This document shows positions 1-5,188 of a stretch of DNA of 5,603 nucleotides, piece by piece. Under the pieces are notes generated by a model. It did not search any database. It saw nothing but the letters and a program-made list of their open reading frames with translations, and was not told where the DNA came from. The stretch is from Acidobacteriota bacterium. Its GTDB lineage: Bacteria; Acidobacteriota; Terriglobia; Bryobacterales; Bryobacteraceae. Location of the stretch: positions 1 to 5,603 of the forward strand of contig JAFDVT010000408.1 in NCBI GenBank assembly GCA_018268875.1, written 5' to 3'. The translations under genes were made by a program, and so were the position numbers. Every line of letters begins with the position of its first letter. Position 1 is the first letter of the stretch.

Positions 1-423
1 AACAACCTGGTGAGCGACGAGAAGTTCTGGAACTTCGAACTGCATGCCGAAATCCAGCTGGGCAAGGACAGCAACGCTGGGCTTGGGTTGCGCGGCCGCT
101 ATGAAGTGCAGGTACTGGAAGACTTCGGCAAGCCGGCGGATACGCACGGCAACGGCGCGCTGTACAGTCGCATCCTGCCGGCGTCGAACGCGTCGAAGGC
201 TCCTGGCGAATGGCAGACCTACGACATCCGCCTCGTCGGTCGCACGGTGACCGTGATCCTGAACGGCGTCAAAGTGATTGACCGCAAGGAAATCGTGGGG
301 CTGACGGCGATGGCGCATGACGCGGACGAGGCGCTGCCGGGTCCGATCAGCGTGCAGGGAGACCACGGTGCGGTGGAGTTCCGGAAGCTGACGGTGACGC
401 CGCTGGTGGCGTCGTCGAAATGA
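1..423 (+). CDS. DUF1080 (3-keto-disaccharide hydrolase) domain protein, 3' part only
   Basis: The reading frame is open from the first base and ends at TGA 421-423, so about 140 C-terminal residues are seen and the true start lies outside the window; the in-frame GTG at 10 is inside the domain and is not a credible start. The visible part carries the hallmarks of the DUF1080/PF06439 jelly-roll (concanavalin A-like) fold: FWNFELHAEIQLG followed by GLGLRGRYEVQVLEDFG, then GEWQTYDIRLVGRTVTV with NGVKVID, and the closing PGPISVQGDHGAVEFRKL. Members of this family act on or bind sugars, and some cleave 3-keto-glycosides; they are usually exported. Whether this copy is an enzyme or a binding module cannot be told from the fragment. 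Its stop overlaps the next gene's start (ATGA), which points to cotranscription with the serine hydrolase. Confidence 0.85.
   Translation, partial: NNLVSDEKFWNFELHAEIQLGKDSNAGLGLRGRYEVQVLEDFGKPADTHGNGALYSRILPASNASKAPGEWQTYDIRLVGRTVTVILNGVKVIDRKEIVGLTAMAHDADEALPGPISVQGDHGAVEFRKLTVTPLVASSK
396..413 (+). promoter_or_regulatory. Short GC-rich hairpin at the DUF1080/hydrolase junction
   Basis: GACGCC (396-401) and GGCGTC (408-413) are perfect 6-bp inverted arms around the loop GCTGGT, ending 6 nt before the ATG at 420. The only purine-rich stretch upstream of that ATG, GGTGG (405-409), lies in the loop and right arm. Folded mRNA would hide it until ribosomes finishing the upstream gene open it, which would favour translational coupling. 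The regulatory role is inference; in GC-rich coding DNA such a hairpin can arise by chance. Confidence 0.25.
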
Positions 424-1490
424 TCGCGCCTCTTGTCGTAGTTGCCGCCGCGCTGGTGGCGCAGATTGCGCCGTACCAGATCACAGCCGAGAAGGCCGCG
501 AAGATCGACGCGGCGGTGACGGCGCAGATGATCGAGGCTGGCGTACCAGGCATCACCGCGGCGGTGTCCATCGGCGGGCAGGTTCGCTGGACCAATGCAT
601 ACGGCCTCTCCGATGTCGAAAACAACGTACCGATGAAGACGTCGAGCGTGCTGCGGCTGGCTTCGATTTCAAAGCCGATTACCGCGGTGGCCGTGATGCA
701 GCAGGTGGAGGCGGGCAAGATCCGCCTCGATGACGACATCCGCGTGTACGTCCCGTCGTGGCCGGTGAAGGAATGGCCGGTAAAGGTCCGGCATTTGCTG
801 TCGCACTTGGGCGGCGTGCGCCATTACATGGGCGAAGAACTGCAGATTACGCGGCATTACAGCACGACGCTCGAAGGCCTCACGATCTTTGACAAGGATC
901 CGCTGTTGTTCGAACCGGGCACCAAGTATTCGTACACGACGTACGGCTTCAGTCTGCTGGGTGCGGCGGTGGAGGCGGTTTCCAACATGCGGTTCGTGGA
1001 CTATTTGCGAGTCCGCATCACGGGTCCGGCGGGGATGACGACGCTCGAAGCTGACGACCAGGCGAAGATCATTCTGGGGCGTTCGCGCGGGTACCGGTTG
1101 GGTGCGAACAAGGTTCTGTACAACTGCGGTCTTGCGGATACGAGTTACAAGATTCCGGGTGGCGGACTGATTGGCCGCGCCGAGGATCTGGTGAAGTTCG
1201 CGATCGCGGTGATGGATACGCGGTTGGTGCGTCGCGACACGGTGGAACAGATGTTCACGCCGCAGCGGTTCAACGACGGGTCGCCGAGCCATTACGGGTT
1301 GGGTTGGGGTGTGGATACGTTCCAGGGGTTACGGCGCGTGGGCCACAGTGGCGGGCAGCAGGGGACGTCGACGAACCTGATCCTGTTTCCGTCGGAAGGC
1401 GTAGCGATTTCCGTGATGGCGAATCTTGAAGGGGCTCGCGTCGCCGCGTTTACCGACGCGATTGCGAAGATTGTGCTGGAGCGTAACTGA
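420..1490 (+). CDS. Serine beta-lactamase-like hydrolase (class C fold, LACTB-like)
   Basis: This 356-residue protein has the penicillin-binding/class C beta-lactamase fold. S82-I-S-K85 is the SxxK motif with the nucleophilic serine and its lysine. Y172-T-T174 followed by YGF occupies the YxN position with Thr instead of Asn, and H309-S-G-G fills the KTG position. HLGGVRHY (129-136), the FDKDPLLFEPG stretch (157-167), YSYTTYGFSLLG and SYKIPGGGL (242-250) recall mammalian LACTB closely (from memory, not aligned). LACTB relatives are thought to be peptidases or esterases rather than antibiotic-degrading enzymes. Residues 1-18 form a hydrophobic segment without basic residues, a weak export signal, so a periplasmic site is likely but unproven. 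The ATG overlaps the preceding stop by ATGA and has no strong ribosome binding site, consistent with coupling to the DUF1080 gene. The 3' end overlaps a convergent small gene by 41 bp. Confidence 0.92.
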   Translation: MIAPLVVVAAALVAQIAPYQITAEKAAKIDAAVTAQMIEAGVPGITAAVSIGGQVRWTNAYGLSDVENNVPMKTSSVLRLASISKPITAVAVMQQVEAGKIRLDDDIRVYVPSWPVKEWPVKVRHLLSHLGGVRHYMGEELQITRHYSTTLEGLTIFDKDPLLFEPGTKYSYTTYGFSLLGAAVEAVSNMRFVDYLRVRITGPAGMTTLEADDQAKIILGRSRGYRLGANKVLYNCGLADTSYKIPGGGLIGRAEDLVKFAIAVMDTRLVRRDTVEQMFTPQRFNDGSPSHYGLGWGVDTFQGLRRVGHSGGQQGTSTNLILFPSEGVAISVMANLEGARVAAFTDAIAKIVLERN

Positions 1491-1752
1491 TGCCAGGCGC
1501 CCCAACCGCGGGCTGCTCGATCGAAGCGGCAAGCCTCGCTAGTGCCGCGCGGAGTTCCCGTTCGGGCAACCGTTCGGCGGCGTAGGACGAATGCAATTCC
1601 TCAAACTCGAATACCGCCTCCACCAATTGGGCGTCGCCGGATTGATGGACATTCCAGGAGTTCGCATCGAACCACGATTCAAAGGCACGGACAGACAACC
1701 GTCCCTCCGCGCATTCGCGGAGATTGTGAGCGAGTTGACCGGCGTCCATCAT
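1450..1752 (-). CDS. Small hypothetical helical protein, convergent with the hydrolase gene
   Basis: The 100-residue product from the ATG at 1752 is unrecognised but looks genuine. Residues 5-30 (QLAHNLRECAEGRLSVRAFE onward), 39-60 and 64-79 are three amphipathic, probably alpha-helical stretches, joined by the motif WFDANSWNVHQSGD (27-40). No signal peptide, membrane segment or metal motif is seen, so a cytosolic protein is likely. The tail from about residue 80 (PAVGAPGISYAPAQ onward) is low in structure and is read partly from the antisense of the hydrolase 3' end; the stop TAA (1452-1450) lies inside that gene. The frame stays open upstream to 1893, but that extension is arginine- and proline-rich and looks non-coding. 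The ATG pair at 1752/1749 is preferred because GGAGGT lies upstream, although its 13-nt spacing is long; the in-frame GTG at 1767 is an alternative. Function unknown. Confidence 0.65.
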   Translation of the reverse strand: MMDAGQLAHNLRECAEGRLSVRAFESWFDANSWNVHQSGDAQLVEAVFEFEELHSSYAAERLPERELRAALARLAASIEQPAVGAPGISYAPAQSSQSRR

Positions 1753-2173
1753 GGGTAGCAGTTCCACCTCCAGTATACGTCTGTGCCCAAGGTGCATTTG
1801 CGCTGTGTTCTGGCGAGAGGATCTCCTTGCCAAGGTTGCATCCGGCGAATGGATCGAGACTGTCCGGCGGGCCAGCCGTGGCGGCGGCGACAAGGCCTTC
1901 CGTACGTTCCGGGACTACAAGGGCAATCTCATCGTCGAAACGCAGACGATTGCCTGGATCGATCCACGCACCAATCAGGAACGGGCGCGTCTTCACCGAT
2001 TTATAACCGAGAGCGGTTCGTTAGGCGCGAGCGGCTATCCCGATCCGAAACGAATTGTGCTGGAAGATGGACGCGCCTGGAGCTTGACCAGCCCGTTCGA
2101 CGAACCTTGTGCCGAGTGCGGTCAGGTCGGCCATCGTTGGCCGGATCGCGGACGGTTGGAGATGGGGTCCTAA
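1751..2173 (+). CDS. Possible hypothetical protein, start uncertain
   Basis: A 140-codon frame ends at TAA 2171-2173. From about residue 21 to 119 (from WREDLLAKVASGEWIETVRR on) it has mixed, protein-like composition, including FRDYKGNLIVETQTIAWIDP (53-72) and the RIVLEDGRAW region (101-110). Competing frames over this stretch are strongly arginine-rich. Two CxxC pairs are visible, C12-P-R-C15 and C120-A-E-C123, the second followed by H128. That could suggest metal binding, but the first pair lies in the doubtful N-terminal part. The ATG at 1751 has no ribosome binding site and overlaps the start codon of the opposite-strand gene, so the real start is probably internal (for example GTG 1805) or the gene is a decayed remnant. 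No family recognised. It may be a real small gene, a 5'-truncated relic or a chance frame. Confidence 0.4.
   Translation: MGSSSTSSIRLCPRCICAVFWREDLLAKVASGEWIETVRRASRGGGDKAFRTFRDYKGNLIVETQTIAWIDPRTNQERARLHRFITESGSLGASGYPDPKRIVLEDGRAWSLTSPFDEPCAECGQVGHRWPDRGRLEMGS
1766..1771 (-). promoter_or_regulatory. Probable ribosome binding site of the small hypothetical gene
   Basis: GGAGGT on the - strand lies 13 nt before the ATG at 1752, longer than the usual 5-9 nt; read as GGTGGA it sits about 10 nt away. It is the only good Shine-Dalgarno match near this start and decides in favour of 1752 over the longer upstream frame. Confidence 0.4.
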
Positions 2174-2299
2174 GATTCAACTTCGAGCGCCGGGTCCTCT
2201 TCCACCTATATGACTTGTTTTGGGGGAGAGGCCGCTCGACGATCCTGCATCAAGAATACAGAAAATCGGGTGTTGAGTTGTCTCAAAACTGTCAGGATT
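2174..2299. other. AT-richer intergenic stretch between convergent reading frames
   Basis: No gene is supported here. Bases 2251-2300 are about 38% GC (19 of 50 counted), clearly below the surrounding coding DNA. The stretch lies between the ends of the + hypothetical frame and the suhB-family gene, so transcription termination is expected here. The only hairpin seen is TTGAG-TTGT-CTCAA at 2273-2286, without a convincing U tract on either strand. Confidence 0.5.
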
Positions 2300-3124
2300 T
2301 TAGTGTTGTTCGAGGTTGACCGGGGGCAGCGGATAGCGCGGTCTGTTATTGAACACTTCGTCGAATACCGTCAGCAGGCCCGTATGTAAGTGGCCGTTGT
2401 CGGCCAGCAGGGTAGCTCCGCGGACGCTGAAGGGTTCGGCTTTCATGCCGCTGGTTTTGCCTCCGGCTTCGCGGACCAGCAACGATCCGGCGGCCATGTC
2501 CCAGGGGTTGAGGCCGAATTCCCAGAAGCCATCGAGGCGTCCGCAGGCGACGTAGGCGAGGTCGATGGCGGCAGCGCCAGCGCGGCGTACGCCGTGGGAC
2601 AGCATCGCCAACTGGTAATAAAAATGAATGTTGATGTTCAGGTGGCGGCGCCTGCTGGGGAACCCGGTGGACACCAGGCAGTCTTCCACGCGGTTGACGC
2701 TGGACACCTGAATGCGGCGGTTGTTGAGGTACGCGCCTCCGCCGAGTTCAGCGGCGAACATCTCGTTGCGCGTGGGGTCGTAGACCACGCCTGCGACGAT
2801 TTCGCCCGCTTTTTCCAGCGCCAGTGTGACGTTGAACACGGGGTAGCTGTGCGCGAAATTCGTCGTGCCGTCGAGCGGGTCGACATACCAGCGGTATTCC
2901 GACTTCGCCTTCTCGGTGCCGAATCCTTCTTCCGCCTCGATGCTATGGGTCGGGAAGTGCGAGGACAGGCGTTCGACGATGAGGCGTTCCGAGGCTTTGT
3001 CGCACTCGGTGACGAGGTCGAAGTCGCCCTTGAGCGAGAAGCCGATGCGGCGTTCGAGGTACTGCAGTTGCAGGGCGCCCGCTTCGCGGGCAATTTCCAT
3101 GGACGTTTCGAGAAATGAAGCCAC
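2300..3124 (-). CDS. suhB: Inositol monophosphatase family protein (SuhB-like)
   Basis: The 274-residue product matches the Mg2+-dependent, lithium-sensitive phosphatase family that hydrolyses inositol-1-phosphate and related sugar phosphates in the cytosol. The metal-binding motifs are intact: E65 in EAEEG (63-67), D82 and D85 in VDPLDGTTNF (81-90), and D209 in NPWDMAAG (206-213), followed by REAGG (218-222). The helical dimer and substrate part RRAGAAAIDLAYVACGRLDG (180-199) is also typical. Length is close to the usual 260-270. GTG 3124 is preferred over ATG 3100 because it keeps the complete first helix (FLETSMEIAREAGAL); the ribosome binding site is weak. It lies 15 nt after the hfq-like stop and appears to be the last gene of the operon. 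In Escherichia coli SuhB also takes part in rRNA antitermination; whether this copy does is unknown. The exact substrate cannot be read from the sequence, so the symbol denotes family membership. Confidence 0.93.
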   Translation of the reverse strand: MASFLETSMEIAREAGALQLQYLERRIGFSLKGDFDLVTECDKASERLIVERLSSHFPTHSIEAEEGFGTEKAKSEYRWYVDPLDGTTNFAHSYPVFNVTLALEKAGEIVAGVVYDPTRNEMFAAELGGGAYLNNRRIQVSSVNRVEDCLVSTGFPSRRRHLNINIHFYYQLAMLSHGVRRAGAAAIDLAYVACGRLDGFWEFGLNPWDMAAGSLLVREAGGKTSGMKAEPFSVRGATLLADNGHLHTGLLTVFDEVFNNRPRYPLPPVNLEQH

Positions 3125-3139
3125 GGGCGCGGTTTTAAC

Positions 3140-3364
3140 CTACTCTTCTTCCCACAGGTACTTGATGTCGTGCTTGTACAGGAACAGATTGGGCTCACCT
3201 TCGCGGGTGAGCCGGATCAGGTTCTGGTCGTAAAACTCGATGATTCCCGCTACTTCGCTGTCACCCTCCAGCCGGATGCGGACGCGCGCCCGGCGGTCGG
3301 TGAGACCACGCAGATATTTGACCTCTTCAAAGGTCTGTTCCGGCGCTTTTGTCTTGGCAGTCAT
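3140..3364 (-). CDS. hfq: Hfq-like Sm RNA-binding protein
   Basis: This 74-residue protein has the two Sm motifs of bacterial Hfq, which forms hexameric rings that bind small RNAs and A-rich mRNA segments. Sm1 is VRIRLEGDSEVAGIIEFYDQ (28-47), ending in the FDQ-like Y45-D46-Q47. Sm2 is LFLYKHDIKYLW (60-71) with the signature Y63-K64-H65. E. coli Hfq Q41, K56 and H57 correspond to Q47, K64 and H65, so the U-binding pocket is largely kept. The N-terminal helix (EQTFEEVKYLRGLTDRRARV, 9-28) differs: aligning the strands places E14 and V15 where E. coli has Q8 and D9, although this helix alignment is approximate. Basic R24, R25 and R27 may act as a rim patch. The long acidic or proline-rich tail of proteobacterial Hfq is absent. 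It starts at ATG 3364, 20 nt after the vWA stop, with only a weak Shine-Dalgarno, and precedes suhB by 15 nt. Confidence 0.85.
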   Translation of the reverse strand: MTAKTKAPEQTFEEVKYLRGLTDRRARVRIRLEGDSEVAGIIEFYDQNLIRLTREGEPNLFLYKHDIKYLWEEE

Positions 3365-3384
3365 TGGGAAGAGATGAAGCTTTC

Positions 3385-4299
3385 CTAGGGAGCGGCGTCC
3401 CCATAGTAACCGCTGCGTGTCGAGATCCGCAAACCAGAGCGCGACGGCGTTTCGACTTTCACCCGGTGAAACTTGTCCTTGGTTCTGGGGATGTTCGCGG
3501 GATAGTAACCGAGCAGGTATTGCGATCGCAGATCGCGCAGAATGTTGTCGAACGCCTTGTCGAGTTGGGACCCGATGGAGGCCGCAAAGACCTTGCCTCC
3601 GGTTTCGGCGGCGAAGGTTTCGAGGGCGTGTTCGCCACCGGTGTTACGGCCGGCCCCGTTGGTGATGGGGACGATCAGAATCGGGTAGATGACCGCGTTG
3701 GCCCGCTGTGCGGCTTCCAGCGCGTCGCCGAACTTGACCGAACTGACCGTGTCGCCACCGTCGGTAACGATGATGATGACGTGGCGGCCGTCGCGGTCCT
3801 CGAGGTTTCGGGCGGCCAGTTGCATCGCGTCGTAAACGGCGGTGCCGCCGTGCGAGGTGAGCCTGCGCAACGCCGATTCCAGCCGGCCGAGGTTGCGGGT
3901 AAAGCTCATTTCGAGGACAACCTGCCAACTGAAACTGTACAGCGCGGCGCGGTCCTGGGTGTTGCCGTCCTGAAACAGCGCGCGCAGGAACCGGTGCACC
4001 GAGTCCATTTCGTTCTTGAGGTGCGTGGCGGTGGAGGCCGAGGTGTCCACCATCAGCGACACGGATAGAGGCTGCGACGTGGTCCGTTCAAAGACCGCGA
4101 TTTCCTGCGGTACGCCGTTGTCGGTGATTTTGAAGTCGTCCTTGGACAGGTCGCCGATGAGGTTTCCGGCAGGATCCTTGACGGTGGTGAGCAGGCGGAC
4201 CAGGCGTACTTCGGAACGCAGGACGTAGTCCGGTTGCTTCACCTGCGCGTTCGAAATGAGGGCGGCGGCGGTTAGCCACGCGGCAACGATTCGTCCCAT
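3385..4299 (-). CDS. Exported VWFA-related (Acidobacterial-type) protein
   Basis: From ATG 4299 the product is 304 residues. An export signal is visible: MGR, a hydrophobic core (about 4-15) and a likely cleavage after SNA18 before Q19, so it acts outside the cytoplasm. Residues 25-75 form a small beta domain (VRLVRLLTTVKDPAGNLIGD, then DDFKITDNGVPQEIAVFE) typical of the Acidobacterial VWFA-related family (TIGR03436 type). The vWA fold follows (about 78-262) with a complete metal-ion-dependent adhesion site: D85-T-S87-A-S89, T153 in HGGTAVYDA, and D180 in IVTDGGD. The C-terminal part has YLLGYYP (261-267) and a closing beta segment (FHRVKVETPSRSGLRIS). Such domains bind protein partners through the metal; the partner here is unknown. 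The frame is open to 4347, but ATG 4299 has the signal peptide and a GGAGGG site. It starts inside moaDE (28-nt overlap) and is followed by hfq after 20 nt. Confidence 0.92.
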   Translation of the reverse strand: MGRIVAAWLTAAALISNAQVKQPDYVLRSEVRLVRLLTTVKDPAGNLIGDLSKDDFKITDNGVPQEIAVFERTTSQPLSVSLMVDTSASTATHLKNEMDSVHRFLRALFQDGNTQDRAALYSFSWQVVLEMSFTRNLGRLESALRRLTSHGGTAVYDAMQLAARNLEDRDGRHVIIIVTDGGDTVSSVKFGDALEAAQRANAVIYPILIVPITNGAGRNTGGEHALETFAAETGGKVFAASIGSQLDKAFDNILRDLRSQYLLGYYPANIPRTKDKFHRVKVETPSRSGLRISTRSGYYGDAAP

Positions 4300-5012
4300 T
4301 CGCCCTCCACCCACACTTCGCCGTCGACGAAATGTTCCTTTTTCCAAATGGGCACCGTTTTCTTCAGGCGGTCGATGCCTTCGAGTGCGGCTTCGAACGC
4401 GGCGCGGCGGTGGGGGGAAGCGACGATGATGGCGACGCTGGCCTCGCCGATCTGCATCGGGCCGAGGCGGTGGATCATCGCGACGCGGCCGACGTCGTGC
4501 TTGGCGGCGATTTCGCGGCCGAGTTCCGCCATCACCTTGAGGGCCATCGGTTCATAGCATTCGTAGTCGAGAAACCGGGTGGCGCGGCCCTTGGAATTGT
4601 TGCGAACCACACCCTGGAATTCGACAAACGCGCCGTCCTCACCTCGCACCAGGCGGGCGACGATGGCTTTGGTGTCAATGGGTTGGCGGGTGAGGCCGAA
4701 GAAGTGCCCGTCCGCGTCCTCAATGGTCGCCAGGTAAGGTGACGTACTGTTGGCACTGCCGCCGCTGACCGGGGGCAGAAAGGCAATTTCGTCGCCGTCG
4801 GCGGCGATGGTATCGCGGGACGCGAACGACTGGTTGTGCGCAAACACCAGGCTTTTTTCCAGATCTATCAATTTCGGGAACTCCGCCGCATAGAGCGCAA
4901 AGATGGAGGAAAGCGTGGACCCCGGGGCTACGTCGTCGCGTGTATCTTCGGACTTTCCAACGACATCGCGAAGCAAACCAAAGAACAAAACTCGAACGCG
5001 CACGCCTGTCAT
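4272..5012 (-). CDS. moaDE: Fused molybdopterin synthase, MoaD-MoaE
   Basis: A single 246-residue protein joins both subunits of molybdopterin synthase, which puts the dithiolene sulfurs onto cyclic pyranopterin monophosphate in molybdenum cofactor synthesis in the cytosol. The MoaD half (about 4-85) starts RVRVLFFGLLRDVVG, has the ubiquitin-like fold pattern and ends in LPPVSGG, with G84-G85 at the position normally thiocarboxylated. A linker of about 17 residues (SANSTSPYLATIEDADG) leads into MoaE (about 103-240): FVEFQGVVRNNSKGR, YECYEPMALKVM, IHRLGPMQIGE, SPHRRAAFEA with H201-R202, and K217 and K224 in RLKKTVPIWKKE, matching E. coli MoaE K119 and K126. ATG 5012 is chosen because the only in-frame start upstream is a TTG at 5030 without a ribosome binding site; the site before 5012 is also weak. 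It is the first gene of the four-gene run and overlaps the vWA start by 28 nt. Confidence 0.92.
   Translation of the reverse strand: MTGVRVRVLFFGLLRDVVGKSEDTRDDVAPGSTLSSIFALYAAEFPKLIDLEKSLVFAHNQSFASRDTIAADGDEIAFLPPVSGGSANSTSPYLATIEDADGHFFGLTRQPIDTKAIVARLVRGEDGAFVEFQGVVRNNSKGRATRFLDYECYEPMALKVMAELGREIAAKHDVGRVAMIHRLGPMQIGEASVAIIVASPHRRAAFEAALEGIDRLKKTVPIWKKEHFVDGEVWVEGEWDESLPRG
4303..4308 (-). promoter_or_regulatory. Ribosome binding site of the vWA gene, inside moaDE
   Basis: GGAGGG on the - strand ends 3 nt before the ATG at 4299 (4 nt counted from GGAGG). It is embedded in the moaDE codons for VEGEW and selects 4299 as the vWA start rather than the upstream in-frame start at 4347. The overlap suggests translational coupling of the two genes. 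Confidence 0.6.
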
Positions 5013-5062
5013 CTTAGCGCAGTTGTACAAGGGACGGCTGCTGTGTTGCGCGGTTTCAACGT

Positions 5063-5079
5063 TGTAGCGAAATTCTACA
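5063..5079. repeat. Inverted repeat TGTAG-N7-CTACA in the divergent intergenic region
   Basis: TGTAG (5063-5067) and CTACA (5075-5079) are perfect 5-bp inverted arms with a 7-bp spacer, and the right arm overlaps the possible moaDE -10 element. This geometry would suit a dimeric repressor site, but no regulator gene is present and such short arms also arise by chance. Confidence 0.3.
5072..5077 (-). promoter_or_regulatory. Possible -10 element for the moaDE operon
   Basis: TAGAAT on the - strand (5 of 6 to TATAAT) lies about 60 bp before the moaDE ATG at 5012, in the AT-richer divergent region. No good -35 hexamer is found at 16-18 bp, so the call rests on one hexamer and its position. A start near 5065 would leave a leader of about 50 nt. 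Confidence 0.2.
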
Positions 5080-5097
5080 GTTCACGGAAAAGAAGGT

Positions 5098-5111
5098 TCC
5101 CGAAAACGGGA
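5098..5111. repeat. Small palindromic hairpin TCCCG-AAAA-CGGGA
   Basis: Perfect 5-bp arms enclose an AAAA loop, midway between the divergent moaDE and PDZ gene starts. It could be a protein-binding site or a leader hairpin. It lacks a following U run on the + strand, and on the - strand the T-rich stretch is not directly adjacent, so it is not called a terminator. Confidence 0.35.
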
Positions 5112-5132
5112 GAAATGAGGCGTCCAATCGGT

Positions 5133-5161
5133 TTGTAAGTCGATGACATTTCGTGTATTCT
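5133..5161 (+). promoter_or_regulatory. Possible sigma70-type promoter for the PDZ gene
   Basis: TTGTAA (5133-5138) and TATTCT (5156-5161) are separated by 17 bp; each matches its consensus hexamer at 4 of 6 positions. Transcription would start near 5168, giving a leader of about 80 nt to the GTG at 5249. It is weaker than the downstream sigma54-type candidate. Confidence 0.3.
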
Positions 5162-5188
5162 CGATGTATCAACGCTCCGGATCGTGGA

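Noticed and set aside
669..1292. - strand reading frame opposite the hydrolase gene
   Set aside because: It is extremely Arg/His-rich, has no motif, and the + strand gene there is certain.
1772..1777. TATACT as a -10 element for the small - strand gene
   Set aside because: No -35 match is found at 16-18 bp, and transcription from it would start at or after the ribosome binding site of that gene.
1679..1996. - strand frame of about 105 codons in the 1750-2000 segment
   Set aside because: Its first half looks moderately protein-like, but the end is Thr/Arg/Gly-rich, no ribosome binding site was identified, and it conflicts with the better small gene on the same strand (1450-1752).
2273..2286. 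TTGAG-TTGT-CTCAA hairpin as an intrinsic terminator of the - strand operon
   Set aside because: The stem is only 5 bp, AT-rich, and has no U run directly after it on either strand.
1783..2319. + strand frame of about 178 codons overlapping the hypothetical gene
   Set aside because: Its composition is Arg-rich and irregular; the frame ending at 2173 is more protein-like over the same bases.
2390..3118. Long + strand reading frame (about 242 codons) opposite the suhB-family gene
   Set aside because: It mirrors a gene with intact catalytic motifs; its composition (runs of Ala, Val, Gly, Glu, Phe without domain motifs) is the usual antisense shadow in GC-rich DNA.
3349..4068. Long + strand reading frame (about 239 codons) opposite the vWA gene
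   Set aside because: It is antisense to a well-supported vWA gene, with Val/Gly/Arg-rich composition and no recognisable domain.
5010..5030. TTG at 5030 as the moaDE start
   Set aside because: It is a rare start codon without a Shine-Dalgarno and adds only six residues before the conserved MoaD beta strand; the ATG at 5012 is simpler.
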